DNA of 64,000 bases from Torymus aiolomorphi (lineage: Eukaryota > Arthropoda > Insecta > Hymenoptera > Torymidae): contig CM070874.1 in assembly GCA_036365515.1 (NCBI GenBank), positions 19,974,209 to 20,038,208 of the forward strand, in the 5' to 3' direction. This document shows, one piece after another, positions 1 to 10,319 of this stretch. The notes beneath the pieces were generated by a model. It saw only the letters and a program-made list of their open reading frames with translations, did no database searches and was not told where the DNA came from. The translations under genes and the position numbers were made by a program. Each line of letters begins with the position of its first letter. Position 1 is the stretch's first letter.

Positions 1-396
1 CAAAATTTTCTGAATCGAGAAAAAATGAATTAAAAAAAATTAATTATCGCTTAAAAAAAATTTTTGTCGTTAAAAAAAATTTAATTGTTATTAAAAAATT
101 TTAGTTGTTAAAAACAATTACTTAACGCACGAAAATCTCGCGATCAAGATCTCTCCTCGTCAGCACTCTAGGTCCAGGGTTATTGGCTATCGCGTGCCTA
201 ACCTCTCGACCGCACTCTCGCAACAGCACGGCTGTGTCACGCACACGCACACACGCGCCTACGAGCTGCGGCACGAAGAGCCTTTCTTTGCAACTTACGC
301 TCAGCTACGCTGCTGAGCTTCTTCGCGCCAAGCTTCGCCGCGAATCACATACGCGCCGCGGGTCATTCTCCACCCCCAAAACGTTGTGGCGCCAGT
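1..396 (-). mobile_element. 5' internal leader of a minus-strand LTR retroelement (runs off left edge)
   Basis: This stretch abuts the GC-rich LTR at 397-1473. Read on the minus strand it starts two bases after the LTR with a primer-binding-type sequence and continues into a GC-rich leader (about 130-376). The first 130 bases are A/T homopolymer-rich. No open frame here has recognisable domains, so the coding part of the element would lie left of the window. Short open frames near 183-401 are best read as leader noise. Confidence 0.55.
377..394 (-). promoter_or_regulatory. Putative tRNA primer-binding site
   Basis: On the minus strand, two bases after the LTR end, the sequence reads TGGCGCCACAACGTTTTG. 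It begins with TGG, the complement of a tRNA CCA tail, at the position expected of a retroelement primer site. I cannot name the tRNA with confidence. Its position is the main reason the element is read on the minus strand. Confidence 0.5.
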
Positions 397-1473
397 TGTA
401 ACAGGATGGCTAATGGGGGAAAATCCCAACAAGCCACAGGCCAGCGATGCCCTAGAACACGGTGCCGCAGGTGTCAGACTAAAGTGACTTGCCCGAGGAT
501 CTGCTCCTGGAATCGCGAAAACAACGCGAAAATCTCACGCGAACTTCGCTTTCCAACTAATTGGATCGCTGAGTGAAAAGCGCGCGCTTGAAGACTAAAG
601 CGCGCGGCCGCTACGCTCAGATATGAAAACGACCGGCGGAGTCGTTTTCTCGCGGAGGCGGCGGTATCCGGGAGAAGGACAGGTTGTAATGAACAACGCG
701 ACGAGTAACTAGATATCACAGTATATTAGAATCAATAACACTTACATGCACAAGGCACGTGCTTATGAAAACAAACTGTTAGTTCGCGCGACGGTTAATA
801 TTCAAACGCGCGAACAATACGGCGCGCGGCAAAGCTGCTAATCTCGCGGGCGGTGTTAAAGTATGGCGGGCTGACACACACCCGCACGTACATGACACAG
901 AAAGCTTGCACGGGGCGATTTCCGTGCGAGCCTTTACAATAAACCCGCGAGAGGAGAGTATAAAACTTACGTTAAGAAGGAGCAGCCGGTGCACTCGGCT
1001 CTCTCTCGCTCTCTGTCGCTCGCACAGCAGTTGTGCTCTCTTTCTCTCTCTCTCTCCTACTCGCTGCCAACGAATCGGCAGGCCGGCGGGCTGGCTGCCG
1101 GCTCCACGCTCGCTGTCTCTCGTGCTGCTTGTAGCGGCGCAGTATCGCACTCTCTGTCTCTCCCTTACTCGCACTCTAGTCCGCGCCTCCACTTAACTCG
1201 CGGTAAAGCTATAGATATAAAACTATATGGCGCGAACGCGGTAACTTTCCAGAGACACGAAGGAGATGCTCACGGCGCGATGGCAGACACGAAGATGGCT
1301 GCCGTGACTCGCATAAAGCCGTAGCAGCTTCGCGGGTACGCGACGGGCATATTACGCGTCGCGAGACCGTTCTAATCAGGTCAGGATGCTCGCGCGCTCG
1401 CGCCCCCGGTGAGCATGCCTGCTCGGCGTGGATAATTCGAATCTCGAATTACCTAACTCGCGCACGCCTTACA
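397..1473 (-). mobile_element. 1077-bp LTR (5' LTR of minus-strand element)
   Basis: The block begins TGTAACAGG and ends CCTTACA on the plus strand, so its ends are short inverted repeats with TG/CA termini. It is GC-rich, carries a C/T-rich tract (about 990-1065), and lies between AT-rich flanks. A block of nearly the same length (1092 bp) with matching TGTAACGGG/CCCGTTACA ends, a C/T tract and a similar ATGGC-containing segment near its end sits at 25274-26365, which suggests one LTR family. Overlapping frames on both strands here have compositionally biased products and are not treated as genes. Confidence 0.6.
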
Positions 1474-1500
1474 ATATATATATAAATATATATACACATA
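1474..1500. repeat. (TA)-rich spacer
   Basis: A short TA-dinucleotide tract lies between the LTR and the next element. It ends in the TA dinucleotide that serves as target of the following long-TIR transposon. Confidence 0.6.
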
Positions 1501-2400
1501 CACGGTGACCCATTTTAATCGCCACACCCGGATTTCTCGGAACCTAAGGCAGATAGAGAAAAATGGTTCAGACAAAAGTTATAGGGGACAAAGGGGGCCA
1601 CATAATGGCGCAAACTTCTTTGACCTTCAACTTGATCTTTGAGGTTATTGCAAGGTCAAAGTGGATTTTTCATATGGAAACACCTAGTTTTGACCCCGGT
1701 TCGGAAAGAGCGGGAAATTTTACGTTCAAATTCATATTGAGAAATTTTTTCCAAGGTCATTTCAAGGTCAACTCTAGATCATACTCAGATGAGTCCGTTT
1801 AAAATCGTTTTTTTCCATGAACCACAGGCTAAGCTGGTGCAAATTGATCGTAGGCTTAATAGAGGAACCCACACACCCCAAACACAAAACTTACACACCC
1901 TAGTAAACAAAATCAAACTGGCACAACCTAACCCCATACACTTCATGCCCTCACATGCTGAACTCTTACACCCCAGTCCCACAATCATACCCCACACCCC
2001 CAGTCCCACGCATCCCTACCCCACGCATGCTAATCCACACATCCTGAACCCTGAAAAATTTTTCTCAAGGGCAAAATGATTTTTTAACGGAAACTTGAAG
2101 ATCGTTGAAGCTTCTGTTATAAATATATTAACCTTACTTTTTGCGCTACCCAGAAAAAACGACGTGGACGTAGTAAGGATTGTTTCCTTTGGGGTGCTTA
2201 ATCAAAGTGAGTCCCCTTGCCTCTCACTGTTCGGGGTGTTTGATTAAAGTGAGTCCCCTTGCCTCTCACTGTTCGGTGTGCTTGATTATAGTGAGTCCCC
2301 TTGCCTCTCACTGTTCGGGGTGCTTGATTATAGTGAGTCCCCTCGCCTCTCACTAATGTAAATAAATTTTTATTTAACCTCGAAGCAAGTGTTCGAAATT
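1501..2400. repeat. Left terminal inverted repeat of copy A
   Basis: This arm pairs with 6235-6788 plus 4195-4487. Its outer part is rich in AAGGTCA-type hexamers (for example TCAAGGTCA at 1762-1770). The middle is a C/A-rich tract of ACACCC and ATGC words (1870-2045). The inner part holds the 42-bp iterons. Confidence 0.75.
2200..2375 (+). repeat. Four 42-bp iterons inside the left TIR
   Basis: The core GTGAGTCCCCTTGCCTCTCA recurs with starts near 2207, 2249, 2291 and 2333, a strict 42-bp spacing. Each unit has GTGAG and CTCAC half-sites facing each other. Three units are inverted at 4226-4337, and the same 4+3 arrangement appears in copy B. Possible roles are transposase binding or promoter activity; neither is shown. 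Confidence 0.8.
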
Positions 2401-2575
2401 ACGACCGTTTACTTCAAGGCACATAGTCAAACGCCTTTAAAAATGGCGAACTGTGTTCTGCAAAGTTTGTCTCGGAATGGCAGCGCATGCTCGACGAATC
2501 CTATCCTGCATATCTGCTCTTGTAGTGGGTTGTTGCTCAAAAATAGCATTTTTCAAATACACCCATAGACAAAAG
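2375..2575 (-). repeat. Antisense copy of the transposase 3' end within the left arm
   Basis: From the complement of the transposase stop codon inward, this segment mirrors the last ~60 codons of the transposase at 4020-4199. The TIR therefore reaches into coding sequence. Rightward transcription from the left arm would make RNA antisense to the transposase. Copy B keeps a shorter version (about 48695-48828). Confidence 0.7.
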
Positions 2576-3135
2576 TCTGATGGTGAAGTATGGGATGAAG
2601 AAGCAAGCCATTTCACCGGACCTCCTCAACCAATCCATCTAATACTAAAGTGTTTATTAAAAAATGCTGTTATTATGGGCGTGAAATGTGGTGCTCCACT
2701 ATCCTGCTAGAATCTGAAAAATAAATGTAAAACAACCATTGACGGAACCTATTTTCTTCGTAGATGTGTTTTTAATGATTACATTATCAAAATTATTATT
2801 TCTGAAATTCGAACGCTACTAATTCACATTATTTACATAGAACAAAAAAATAAAAGGAAGTTTTAGTTTTATTTGCAATTAAAATAAAAAATAATGCTTT
2901 ATTGAATTGAATACCTTTAATGTTTTAACGATTATTTTATTTTAAAATTTAGAATTAAAAAAGTGTGTCAAACGAAGTATTTATGGCAATTACAGTTAGC
3001 TAATTAAAGTTACCGTAATTTTCCAACGTTTTTCCTTTTTATGCGCGACCGTATACGGGCGAGCCTTATAATTATTAATATTTTTGATACCATTTTACTA
3101 TTTAAATTTAATAGTAATTAAGAGCTGGCTCTGAA
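2576..3135. other. Internal non-coding part of copy A upstream of the transposase
   Basis: AT-rich sequence with no supported gene. Most of it (about 2620-3130) is matched, with short deletions, at 48828-49270 in copy B, so it belongs to the transposon. A pre-ATG block just before 3136 is nearly identical in the two copies and is the likeliest place for a promoter, though no clear TATA element is evident. Confidence 0.5.
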
Positions 3136-4199
3136 ATGGCTGACTATCCGCCCAACGAGATCGTTGTTATGATTTTGGCTTTAGGAGCAAGCCAAAATAA
3201 TTATCGTGGTGCGGCAAGACTTTATGCTGAACGCTATCCTGACAGACGACATCCTGACGATAGAGCTATCAGACGTTTAACTCAAAGAGCTCGTGGTGGA
3301 CACATGGTTCACCAACGTAGGCGCCATGAGTATGATGAAAATGATAATCGAGTTGTAACTATCCTTGCAATAATTCATCTTGACCCACACATTAGCACTC
3401 GTCGAGTCGAAAGGGAAATTGGTATTCCAAGAAATACTTTTTTAAGAATTATGAAGGTGCTTCAAAATCACGCGTATCATATTACTTTGCTTCAAGAGAT
3501 ACAGTTTCAGCATTTCCAACAGCGTATTGCGTTTAGCCAATGGGCTTTACTAATGATAGAAAATGATCCAGACTTTTTTAACTTTGTTCTTTTTTCTGAT
3601 GAGGGACAATTTTAAAATGATGGGAAACTGAATAGGCATAATTGCCATTATTGGTCTGATGTGAATCCTCATTGGCTCAGAACTGTAAACCATCAAAGAC
3701 GTTGGAGCATTATGGTATGGTGTAGGATTGTCAATGGATATTTGATTGGCCCTTATTTTTTTGAAGCAAATGTAAATCAACATACCTATTTGACGCTAAT
3801 AAGAGATGAACTACCTGGATTGATGGAAGATATTGATTTAGAAACGCGACGAAGAATGTGGCTACAGCAGGGCGGCGCAGCACCGCATTTCGCTTGAATT
3901 GTAAGGGCTTTTTTGAATGAGCACTATGGTAACAGATGGATTGGTAGAGGAGGTCCGGTTAACAGGCCTGCTTGCTGACCCGATCTTACATCACCAGATT
4001 TCTATTTATGGGGGTATTTAAAAAATGCTGTTTTTGAACAACAACCCACTACAAGAGCAGATATGCAAGATAGGATTCGTCGAGCATGCGCTGCCATTCC
4101 GAAACAAACTTTGCAGAACACAGTTCGCCATTTTCAAAGGCGTTTGACTATGTGCCTTGAAGCAAATGGTCGTCATTTCGAACACTTGCTTCGAGGTTA
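3136..4199 (+). pseudogene. Mariner/Tc1-superfamily transposase, copy A (inactivated)
   Basis: About 354 codons starting MADYPPNEIV, with an N-terminal helix-turn-helix of the DUF4817 type, a second DNA-binding helix region around residues 80-110, and a DDD catalytic core. It matches the intact 352-aa protein at 20644-21702 throughout. Lesions visible in frame are a TAA near 3613 just after the FSDE motif that holds the first catalytic Asp, a TGA near 3895 and a TGA near 3975. The second catalytic position reads QQGG where copy B has QQDG, so that Asp is lost. The C-terminal motif PDFYLWGYLK is preserved. The start is chosen by similarity to the other two copies. Confidence 0.85.
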
Positions 4200-4225
4200 A
4201 ATAAAAATTTATTTACATTAGTAAG

Positions 4226-4337
4226 AGGCGAGGGGACTCACTATAATCAAGCACCCCGAACAGTGAGGGGCAAGGGGACTCACTATAATCAAGCACCCCG
4301 ACCAGTGAGAGGCAAGGGGACTCACTTTAATTAAGCA
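4226..4337 (-). repeat. Three 42-bp iterons inside the right TIR
   Basis: GGGGACTCACT recurs at 42-bp spacing (about 4233, 4275, 4317), the reverse complement of the left-arm units. The right arm carries three units against four on the left, so the arms are asymmetric in copy number. Confidence 0.75.
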
Positions 4338-4487
4338 CCCCAAAGGAAACAATCCTTACTACGTACACGTGGTTGTTTCCGGGTAGCACAAAAAGTAAGG
4401 TTAATACATTTATAACAGAAGCTTCAACGATCTTAAAGTTTCCGTTAAAAAATCATTTTGCCCTTGAGAAAAATTTTCCAGAGTTCA

Positions 4488-6229
4488 TGTTTGAGAATTC
4501 CATAATTTAAAATGAGGACATGATGTGGTTGTTTACAAAATAAATTGAGAGCCAAACACTTCAGTCAATTAAATTTCACTATATATTCACAATAACTATA
4601 ACATATAAATTACTATTACATATGTCGATAAAAGGTATTATAAAAATTGAACAAAATGTGTGTGTAACTGTTACAAAAAATAGTTGAGTGGATGACTGTT
4701 ACCATTTGTGTGAGTATTGGTGAGTTTGCTGTTTGAGCGTATGAGTGTTACAATTTCTGTGAGTGTTGGTGAGTTTGCTGTTTGAGTGTATGAGTTTTCA
4801 GTGTGACGTTGCGAATCACTGATGAGAGTGCTCACCATACAATAAGCAACACAATCAATTATTATTGAGTTGATTGTGGTTGAGTTTTCAATGAGAAGAC
4901 ACGATTAGGTATTACTGACCTAATCGTGCCTGAGTATTTCCTAATTATAGCGCATGGTTATGCCTTCCGTATAGCAGCGTACCTCTGTATAAAATGGCCA
5001 CATGTAATTGAGTATTTACCTTCTCGCACGTAGCGTTGTATTAATCGCTACGCTGATGAGGTGGACGACTGATGGCGATTCAGCAACGACGATGAGCAGT
5101 TGAGAAGAGCCGTATGTTGAGCATGATGATTAAAATGAGACAGCCGGTGAGATGAGTGTGAGGATGCGAAGCAGCCGATGAGAGAGGCCGTATCGGCAAT
5201 CCTGTTGAGTTTGGCGTAGCAGTTGCTGAGATGCGTCGCCTCATTGCTAGCTAGATGCAGCAAGCCATCCTGGATTGCACAACCCTGCCGTAAGGAGTTT
5301 CCATATGAGAATGTCCGGGTGAGAAGCTGCCTCGTGGTGTGCTCAAAGCATCGAGCACCGGTGAGAAAAATGCCGCATGAGTATCACCGCCGTGTGAGAA
5401 GTTTACGTGTGAGAACACCGGTGAAGCTTCCTCCTTGAGAGCAACCTCCAAAGTGCAGTAGATGCCGCTTGAGTATCACCGCCGTGTGAGAATCACTGCC
5501 TCACTAGAAGATGCCGCAGGGGCAGTCCAAGCACTTCGTGGCAAACACGCAATGGACTATACTGTGTGAGAACTGCTGCTGTATGATCGTAGCCGCGTGA
5601 GCCGATGCCGTATGATATCCATGTGGAGAGAGTGAGAAAGATCACACTTGAGTCCATCCGATAAGAATTGCCGAGGATGTCCGCACTGAATCTCCACGTG
5701 GCCTACAGTTACATGAGTGGAGTTTGAGAAGAGTAAGAATGCCACACTTGAGTCTATCCGGTGTGAGAGCTGCCGAACTTGTGCACTGAAACTCTCCACG
5801 AGGCCGACCGTTTCAGAGAGAGAGCCTGACTGTAGTAAGAATGCTGTGTGTGCCGGCCATGCGGCCTCTTGGCGAGCACGCCGACCAGACGAAGACATGA
5901 GTTGAGGAGACCGAAAGTGTGAGAGTCGGCCGTGCGGCCTCGTGGCGAGCACGCCGTCCACAATTTTTACAGCGACAGAATGAATGAGCACTTCCGTCTT
6001 CTTCCTCGTCTCGTTGTTCCCGACGAGTGAGTCAAATCACCGTCTCTCTCATTTACATGTGTAAGCATGAGAGAGACAGTATGATTTTTGCCGTACTCGG
6101 CTAATCAGTTTAGCAATTCAGTTGTTCCGCAGAGAGCAGCTGATGAGTGCTGCTGTCGCGTGACCGCCTGCTGAGTTATCCCTCAGTCGCGCTACCGCGG
6201 GAAATACAAAACTTGATATTGCCCAAACA
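4488..6229. mobile_element. 1742-bp solo LTR nested in copy A, with GTTCA target duplication
   Basis: The block starts TGTTTGAG and ends GCCCAAACA, giving inverted TGTTTG/CAAACA ends. It is flanked by perfect 5-bp duplications GTTCA at 4483-4487 and 6230-6234. Removing it and one GTTCA restores the sequence seen in copy B at about 50625-50640. It holds no coding frame with recognisable domains. It is rich in TGAG words, has a short tandem of about 60 bp at 4710-4790, and is GC-richer in its second half. The family (Gypsy or BEL) cannot be told without an internal region. Confidence 0.85.
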
Positions 6230-6234
6230 GTTCA

Positions 6235-6788
6235 GGATGTGTGGGTTTGGGGTGTATGGGATTAGCATGCGTGGGGTAGGGATGTGTGGGACTGGGGGTG
6301 TGGGGTATGGTTGTGAGACCGGGGTGTAACAGTTCAGCATGTGAGGGTATGAAGTGTATGGGGTTAGGATGTGCGAGTTTGAGTTTTGTTTACTAGGATG
6401 TGTAAGTTTTGGGTGTGTGGGTTCCTCTATTAAGCCTGCGATCAATTTGAACCAGCTTAGCCTGTGGTTCAAGGAAAATAACGATTTTAAACGGACTTTT
6501 CTGAGTTTGACCTAGATTTGACCTTGAAATGACCTTGGAAAAAATTTCTCAATATGATTTTGAACGTAACATTTCCCGTCCCTTCCGAATCCGGGGTCAA
6601 AACTGGGTGTTTCTATATGAAAAACCACTTTGACCTTGAAATAACCTCAAAGGTTAAGTTCAAGGTCTAAGACGTTAGCGCCATTATGTGGCCCCCTTTG
6701 TCCCCTATAACTTTTGTCTGAACCATTGTTCTCTATCTAGCTTAGGTTCCGAGAAAGCCGGGTGCGGCGATTAAAATGGGTCACCGTG
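6235..6788. repeat. Right terminal inverted repeat of copy A
   Basis: The reverse complement of 1501-2080: a G/T-rich tract (GTGTGGG words), then AAGGTCA/TGACCTT hexamers, then the terminal GGTCACCGTG next to TA at 6789-6790. Confidence 0.8.
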
Positions 6789-6790
6789 TA

Positions 6791-7019
6791 TATATAATAT
6801 ATACACTTATCGGGGTTTATGTAGCTCAAGACTGTATATTAGTACCTACAGCCCAGAGTTCCTTATGGCAAGTGACTAAAGAAATAATGGACCCTGGGGT
6901 AATAGACTCTAGGTCGGGCCACGTAAACCCCTATATTTAGAAATATTATGAAGCCCGGGCTGCATAATCAAAATCGGGCTCGATAAACCCCTTTCGAGAA
7001 ATATATATATATATATATA
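6791..7019. repeat. TA-island sequence with a 77-bp inverted dispersed repeat
   Basis: No gene is seen. The interval 6928-7005 is nearly the exact reverse complement of 9635-9713; both edges merge into (TA)n. At 6872-6888 lies GTGACTAAAGAAATAAT, a motif repeated at four other places in the window. Confidence 0.65.
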
Positions 7020-7255
7020 AACAGATGTATAGGTACATATGTAGACTCGTCCGCATAAGTCCCGATCCGTTTACGTAAGTTGTCCGCATAAGTATCGTTT
7101 CCATTAGACCCGTGTCTGCACAAGTCACGCTTGGCTAAAGAAATAATTCTCTCTCTATGTAGACACTAAAAAATGTCTGCACAAGTCGATGAAAGTCCGC
7201 ATAAGTACCGTTCCCATTAAGGATGCGTCCGCATAAGTTACCTTTGAGATTTATA
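7020..7255 (+). repeat. 235-bp dispersed repeat with interspersed GTCYGCAYAAGT words, copy 1
   Basis: Almost identical to 22866-23100. The 12-mer GTCCGCATAAGT or GTCTGCACAAGT starts at 7049, 7082, 7113, 7175, 7195 and 7227 with irregular spacing. Both copies end in a (TA)n tract. No coding frame is supported. Confidence 0.7.
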
Positions 7256-7275
7256 TATATATATATATATATATA

Positions 7276-8783
7276 CAGGGTGTGTCAAAAGTTCCGGGAC
7301 GGTCAGTTATCTCAGCGGGAATGCATTTTCGGAAAAAATGTTTCATACAAAAGATGTAGGATTTTTCCCTGGCTATCTGATGGTGACCTTGAATTTGACC
7401 TTGGGCTTGACCTTCAAGGTCATTTGAAGGTCAAGTCGAATTTTTTAAATGGGAACCCTCCTTTTTTCTTGCGCAAACCGAAAGAGGGAGAAATTCTCTT
7501 TCCAACGATATAAGACACATACGCGGTCAAATGTGATCTAGAGGTCGTTTCAAGGTCAAGTCGGTAAAATGAGGTCAAATTGATCTTGGGCAGTCCAAAG
7601 CATGGAAACTAAGGGCGTTGGGAAAAAACTTTCCATACGAAAGTTTCCGCAAATCGAATGGAGCATCTGATGGTGACCATGAATTTGACCTTGGGCTTGA
7701 CTTTCAAGGTCATTTAAAGGTCAAGTCGAATTTTTTGAATCGGAACCCTCTTTTTGTTGCAGAAATGCGGGAAAACTTACCTTTCCAGGGATGTAAGATA
7801 CATACGGGGTTAAAAGTGAGCCGAAGGTCATTTGAAGGTCAACGTTCTTATACTCCGATCATCTGGACACCCCATCGAATTTCGTGTATCAGGGCGTTAA
7901 AAAACATTTTTTGTGCAAACGTTTCTGGATCAAAACCGAGACTTGGGACCTGGCTAATCACCGCTGACCTTGGAACGACCTTGGATCGATCCAACGGGGC
8001 AAACCGACCCCAGATACGGGTTCAGCGACCCCGAAAACCCATGGGTCCGTGGTTTCAAGCACCTTCTGCAATTCCTTCTGGTTTGACCTTGGAACGACCT
8101 TGGGTCGACCCAACGGGGCAAACCGACCCCAGATACGGGTTCAGCGACCCCGAAAACCCATGGGTCCGTGGTTTTAAGCACCTTCTGCAATTCCTTCTAG
8201 TTTGACCTTGGAACGACCTTGGGTCGATCCAGCGGGGCAAACCGACCCCAGATACGGGTTCAGCGACCCCGAAAACCCATGGGTCCGTGGCCCGCATTTC
8301 TGCAACAAAAAGAGGGTTCCCATTCAAAAAATTCGACTTGACCTTTAAATGACCTTGAAAGTCAAGCCCAAGGTCAAATTCATGGTCACCATCAGATGCT
8401 CCATTCGATTTGCGGAAACTTTCGTATGGAAAGTTTTTTCCCAACGCCCTTAGTTTCCATGCTTTGGACTGCCCAAGATCAATTTGACCTCATTTTACCG
8501 ACTTGACCTTGAAACGACCTCTAGATCACATTTGACCGCGTATGTGTCTTATATCGTTGGAAAGAGAATTTCTCCCTCTTTCGGTTTGCGCAAGAAAAAA
8601 GGAGGGTTCCCATTTAAAAAATTCGACTTGACCTTCAAATGACCTTGAAGGTCAAGCCCAAGGTCAAATTCAAGGTCACCATCAGATAGCCAGGGAAAAA
8701 TCCTACATCTTTTGTATGAAACATTTTTTCCGAAAATGCATTCCCGCTGAGATAACTGACCGTCCCGGAACTTTTGACACACC

Positions 8784-8786
<3 letters not shown>
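7276..8786. mobile_element. 1511-bp foldback element with ~495-bp inverted arms
   Basis: The ends are CAGGGTGTGTCAAAAGTTCC and its complement, flanked by TA at 7274-7275 and 8787-8788, so it is a non-autonomous TA-targeting (mariner/Tc1-type) element. Arms run about 7276-7773 and 8291-8786 and are very similar, indicating a young or homogenised palindrome. The arms contain TGACCTTGA (7384-7392) and TCAAGGTCA (7414-7422) words shared with the other long-TIR families here. Open frames across the arms are mirror images of each other and are not genes. Confidence 0.85.
7956..8291 (+). repeat. 119-bp tandem repeat (about 2.8 units) in the foldback core
   Basis: The TTGACCTTGGAACGACCTTGG block recurs near 7965, 8084 and 8203. 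Units are almost identical and fill the single-stranded loop of the palindrome. They also carry the TGACCTTGG hexamer family found in the arms. Confidence 0.85.
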
Positions 8787-8816
<30 letters not shown>

Positions 8817-8821
8817 TATAT

Positions 8822-8900
<79 letters not shown>

Positions 8901-9256
8901 TCATTTGACGGTATTTTGAGGATTTCATAAAGAATTTGTACAATAGTGGTGACACAAATATAAACATTGTTATAAACAACCAATAAACAAGCGCGTGACT
9001 AAAGAAATAATGACCCTAAGGTTATTGACTAACACCACGACGCCTGCGGCGCCCGCTTTTACGGAAAAATATCACGGAATTTCCGAAATCGATGTATTAA
9101 CACACTATTGTGGAAACCGCTGAAAAATCCTCAAAATGCCTCTCGAGTGCTTTGGACTTTTGAGGAGCCTCGTCAAAATGCCTACAAAATCCTCAAAATT
9201 CGGTATATATGACCTATATAATCCTCAAAATGCGTCCCAGATGTGAATATATATAT

Positions 9257-9317
<61 letters not shown>

Positions 9318-9545
9318 GCTAGTAAGTGTGAGGAGCTCAACCCCGGTCGGTCAGAGTGGCTAAAGAAATAATAACCCACAGGTTACCGACTCTAGACAAA
9401 TAGACTCTAGAAAACCCCTCAAACTTCCGCTCGGATGCTGAATATATAGATTGGAAGTTTGAGGAGGCTCCTCAAACTTCCCATAACCCCTCAAACTTCC
9501 AAGCGGGTGCTGAATATAATCCTCAAACTTCCAGAATTTCATATT

Positions 9546-9638
<93 letters not shown>

Positions 9639-9733
9639 CTTTCTCGAAAGGGGTTTATCGAGCCCGATTTTGATTATGCAGCCCGGGCTTCATAATATTT
9701 CTAAATATAGGGGTATATATATATATATATATA
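8787..9733. repeat. (TA)n microsatellite cluster with two unique-sequence islands
   Basis: (TA)n tracts lie at about 8788-8896, 9246-9314 and 9548-9636. The two islands between them each contain the CTAAAGAAATAAT motif (8995-9011, 9356-9372) and CCTCAAA words. A perfect palindrome with 14-bp arms and a one-base centre lies at 9453-9481. The tail 9635-9713 is the inverted partner of 6928-7005. No gene. Confidence 0.7.
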
Positions 9734-10319
9734 TTAGGGGGGCTTCGCCCACTGCTCGCTCCGCTCGCCAACCCCCATTTTTAGTGTGAATTGTTAAAAA
9801 AAATATTGTAGCAACAGCTAATACAACTGAAAATCGTTTTCTAAAATATGTGTAAACTGAATTTTGTTTTTAAAAATGCTTTTTTTCTAAATTTGCTAGA
9901 TATGCTTGAATATTCATTCAGTGAATAATCACAAAAATTTGGATCAAATAAATATGGAAAGTTATTTAAGTTTTAATTATATATAAAAATTGATTGTTTT
10001 AAAAAATATAATAATGTAATATAAAATTAATCATATAATTTTAGTTGCGGATTATATTTCATATGGAGATAAATATTGATAATAATGAATAAGGATAACC
10101 CCCTATTAAATAATATCATGAAACATTTATTTTTTCTTGTAAATTTTTCTGTATTGTTTTTTAAAAAAATTATTCTTAACATTTATTAATTTTTAAAATA
10201 TTATGTATATTTATATTTAAGAAAATAATGCATAATATATATGTAGTTTATTACGTCAGCTCTGATATTATTTGTTATTTATTGATTATAAACTAAGTTT
10301 TCAACAAAATCCAGGAATA
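9734..10319 (-). mobile_element. Helitron-type 3' end plus AT-rich internal remnant
   Basis: At 9734 the plus strand reads TTAGGGGGGCTTCGCCC followed by CTCGCTCCGCTCGCC. On the minus strand this is a GC hairpin just before a CTAA terminus, the pattern of a Helitron 3' end. The same GCTCGCTYCGCTCG block next to a hairpin occurs at 24636 and 29851, where helicase remnants follow. The AT-rich sequence to 10319 shows no coding domains. The right boundary is approximate. Confidence 0.55.

Larger units (their letters stand above)
1501..6788 (+). mobile_element. Long-TIR mariner/Tc1-superfamily element, copy A (rosa-like, inactivated, split by a solo LTR)
   Basis: The element starts CACGGTGACCCATTTTAATC after a TA and ends with its complement before a TA, as expected for TA-targeting mariner/Tc1 elements. 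Without the nested LTR and its duplicated GTTCA it is about 3.54 kb. A second copy at 47802-51159 has identical termini. The inverted ends are exceptionally long: about 0.9 kb, extended to roughly 1.07 kb because the left arm also contains an inverted copy of the transposase 3' end. Transposase spacing (D to D about 41) is of the DD41D kind, which I associate with the rosa lineage; that placement is from memory and needs a tree. Confidence 0.75.

Noticed and set aside
183..1324. Several overlapping open frames of 60-137 codons on both strands in the GC-rich block
   Set aside because: High GC leaves few stops; products are Arg/Ser/Leu-biased without domains, and the region is an LTR and leader.
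2207..2375. Regularly spaced 42-bp repeats that could suggest a CRISPR-like array
   Set aside because: The units are identical throughout with no unique spacers, lie inside transposon TIRs, and the sequence is eukaryotic.
8549..8983. Frames with long Ile-Tyr runs near (TA)n tracts, also at 9459-9695 and 23517-23789
   Set aside because: They are translations of TA microsatellites and foldback arms.
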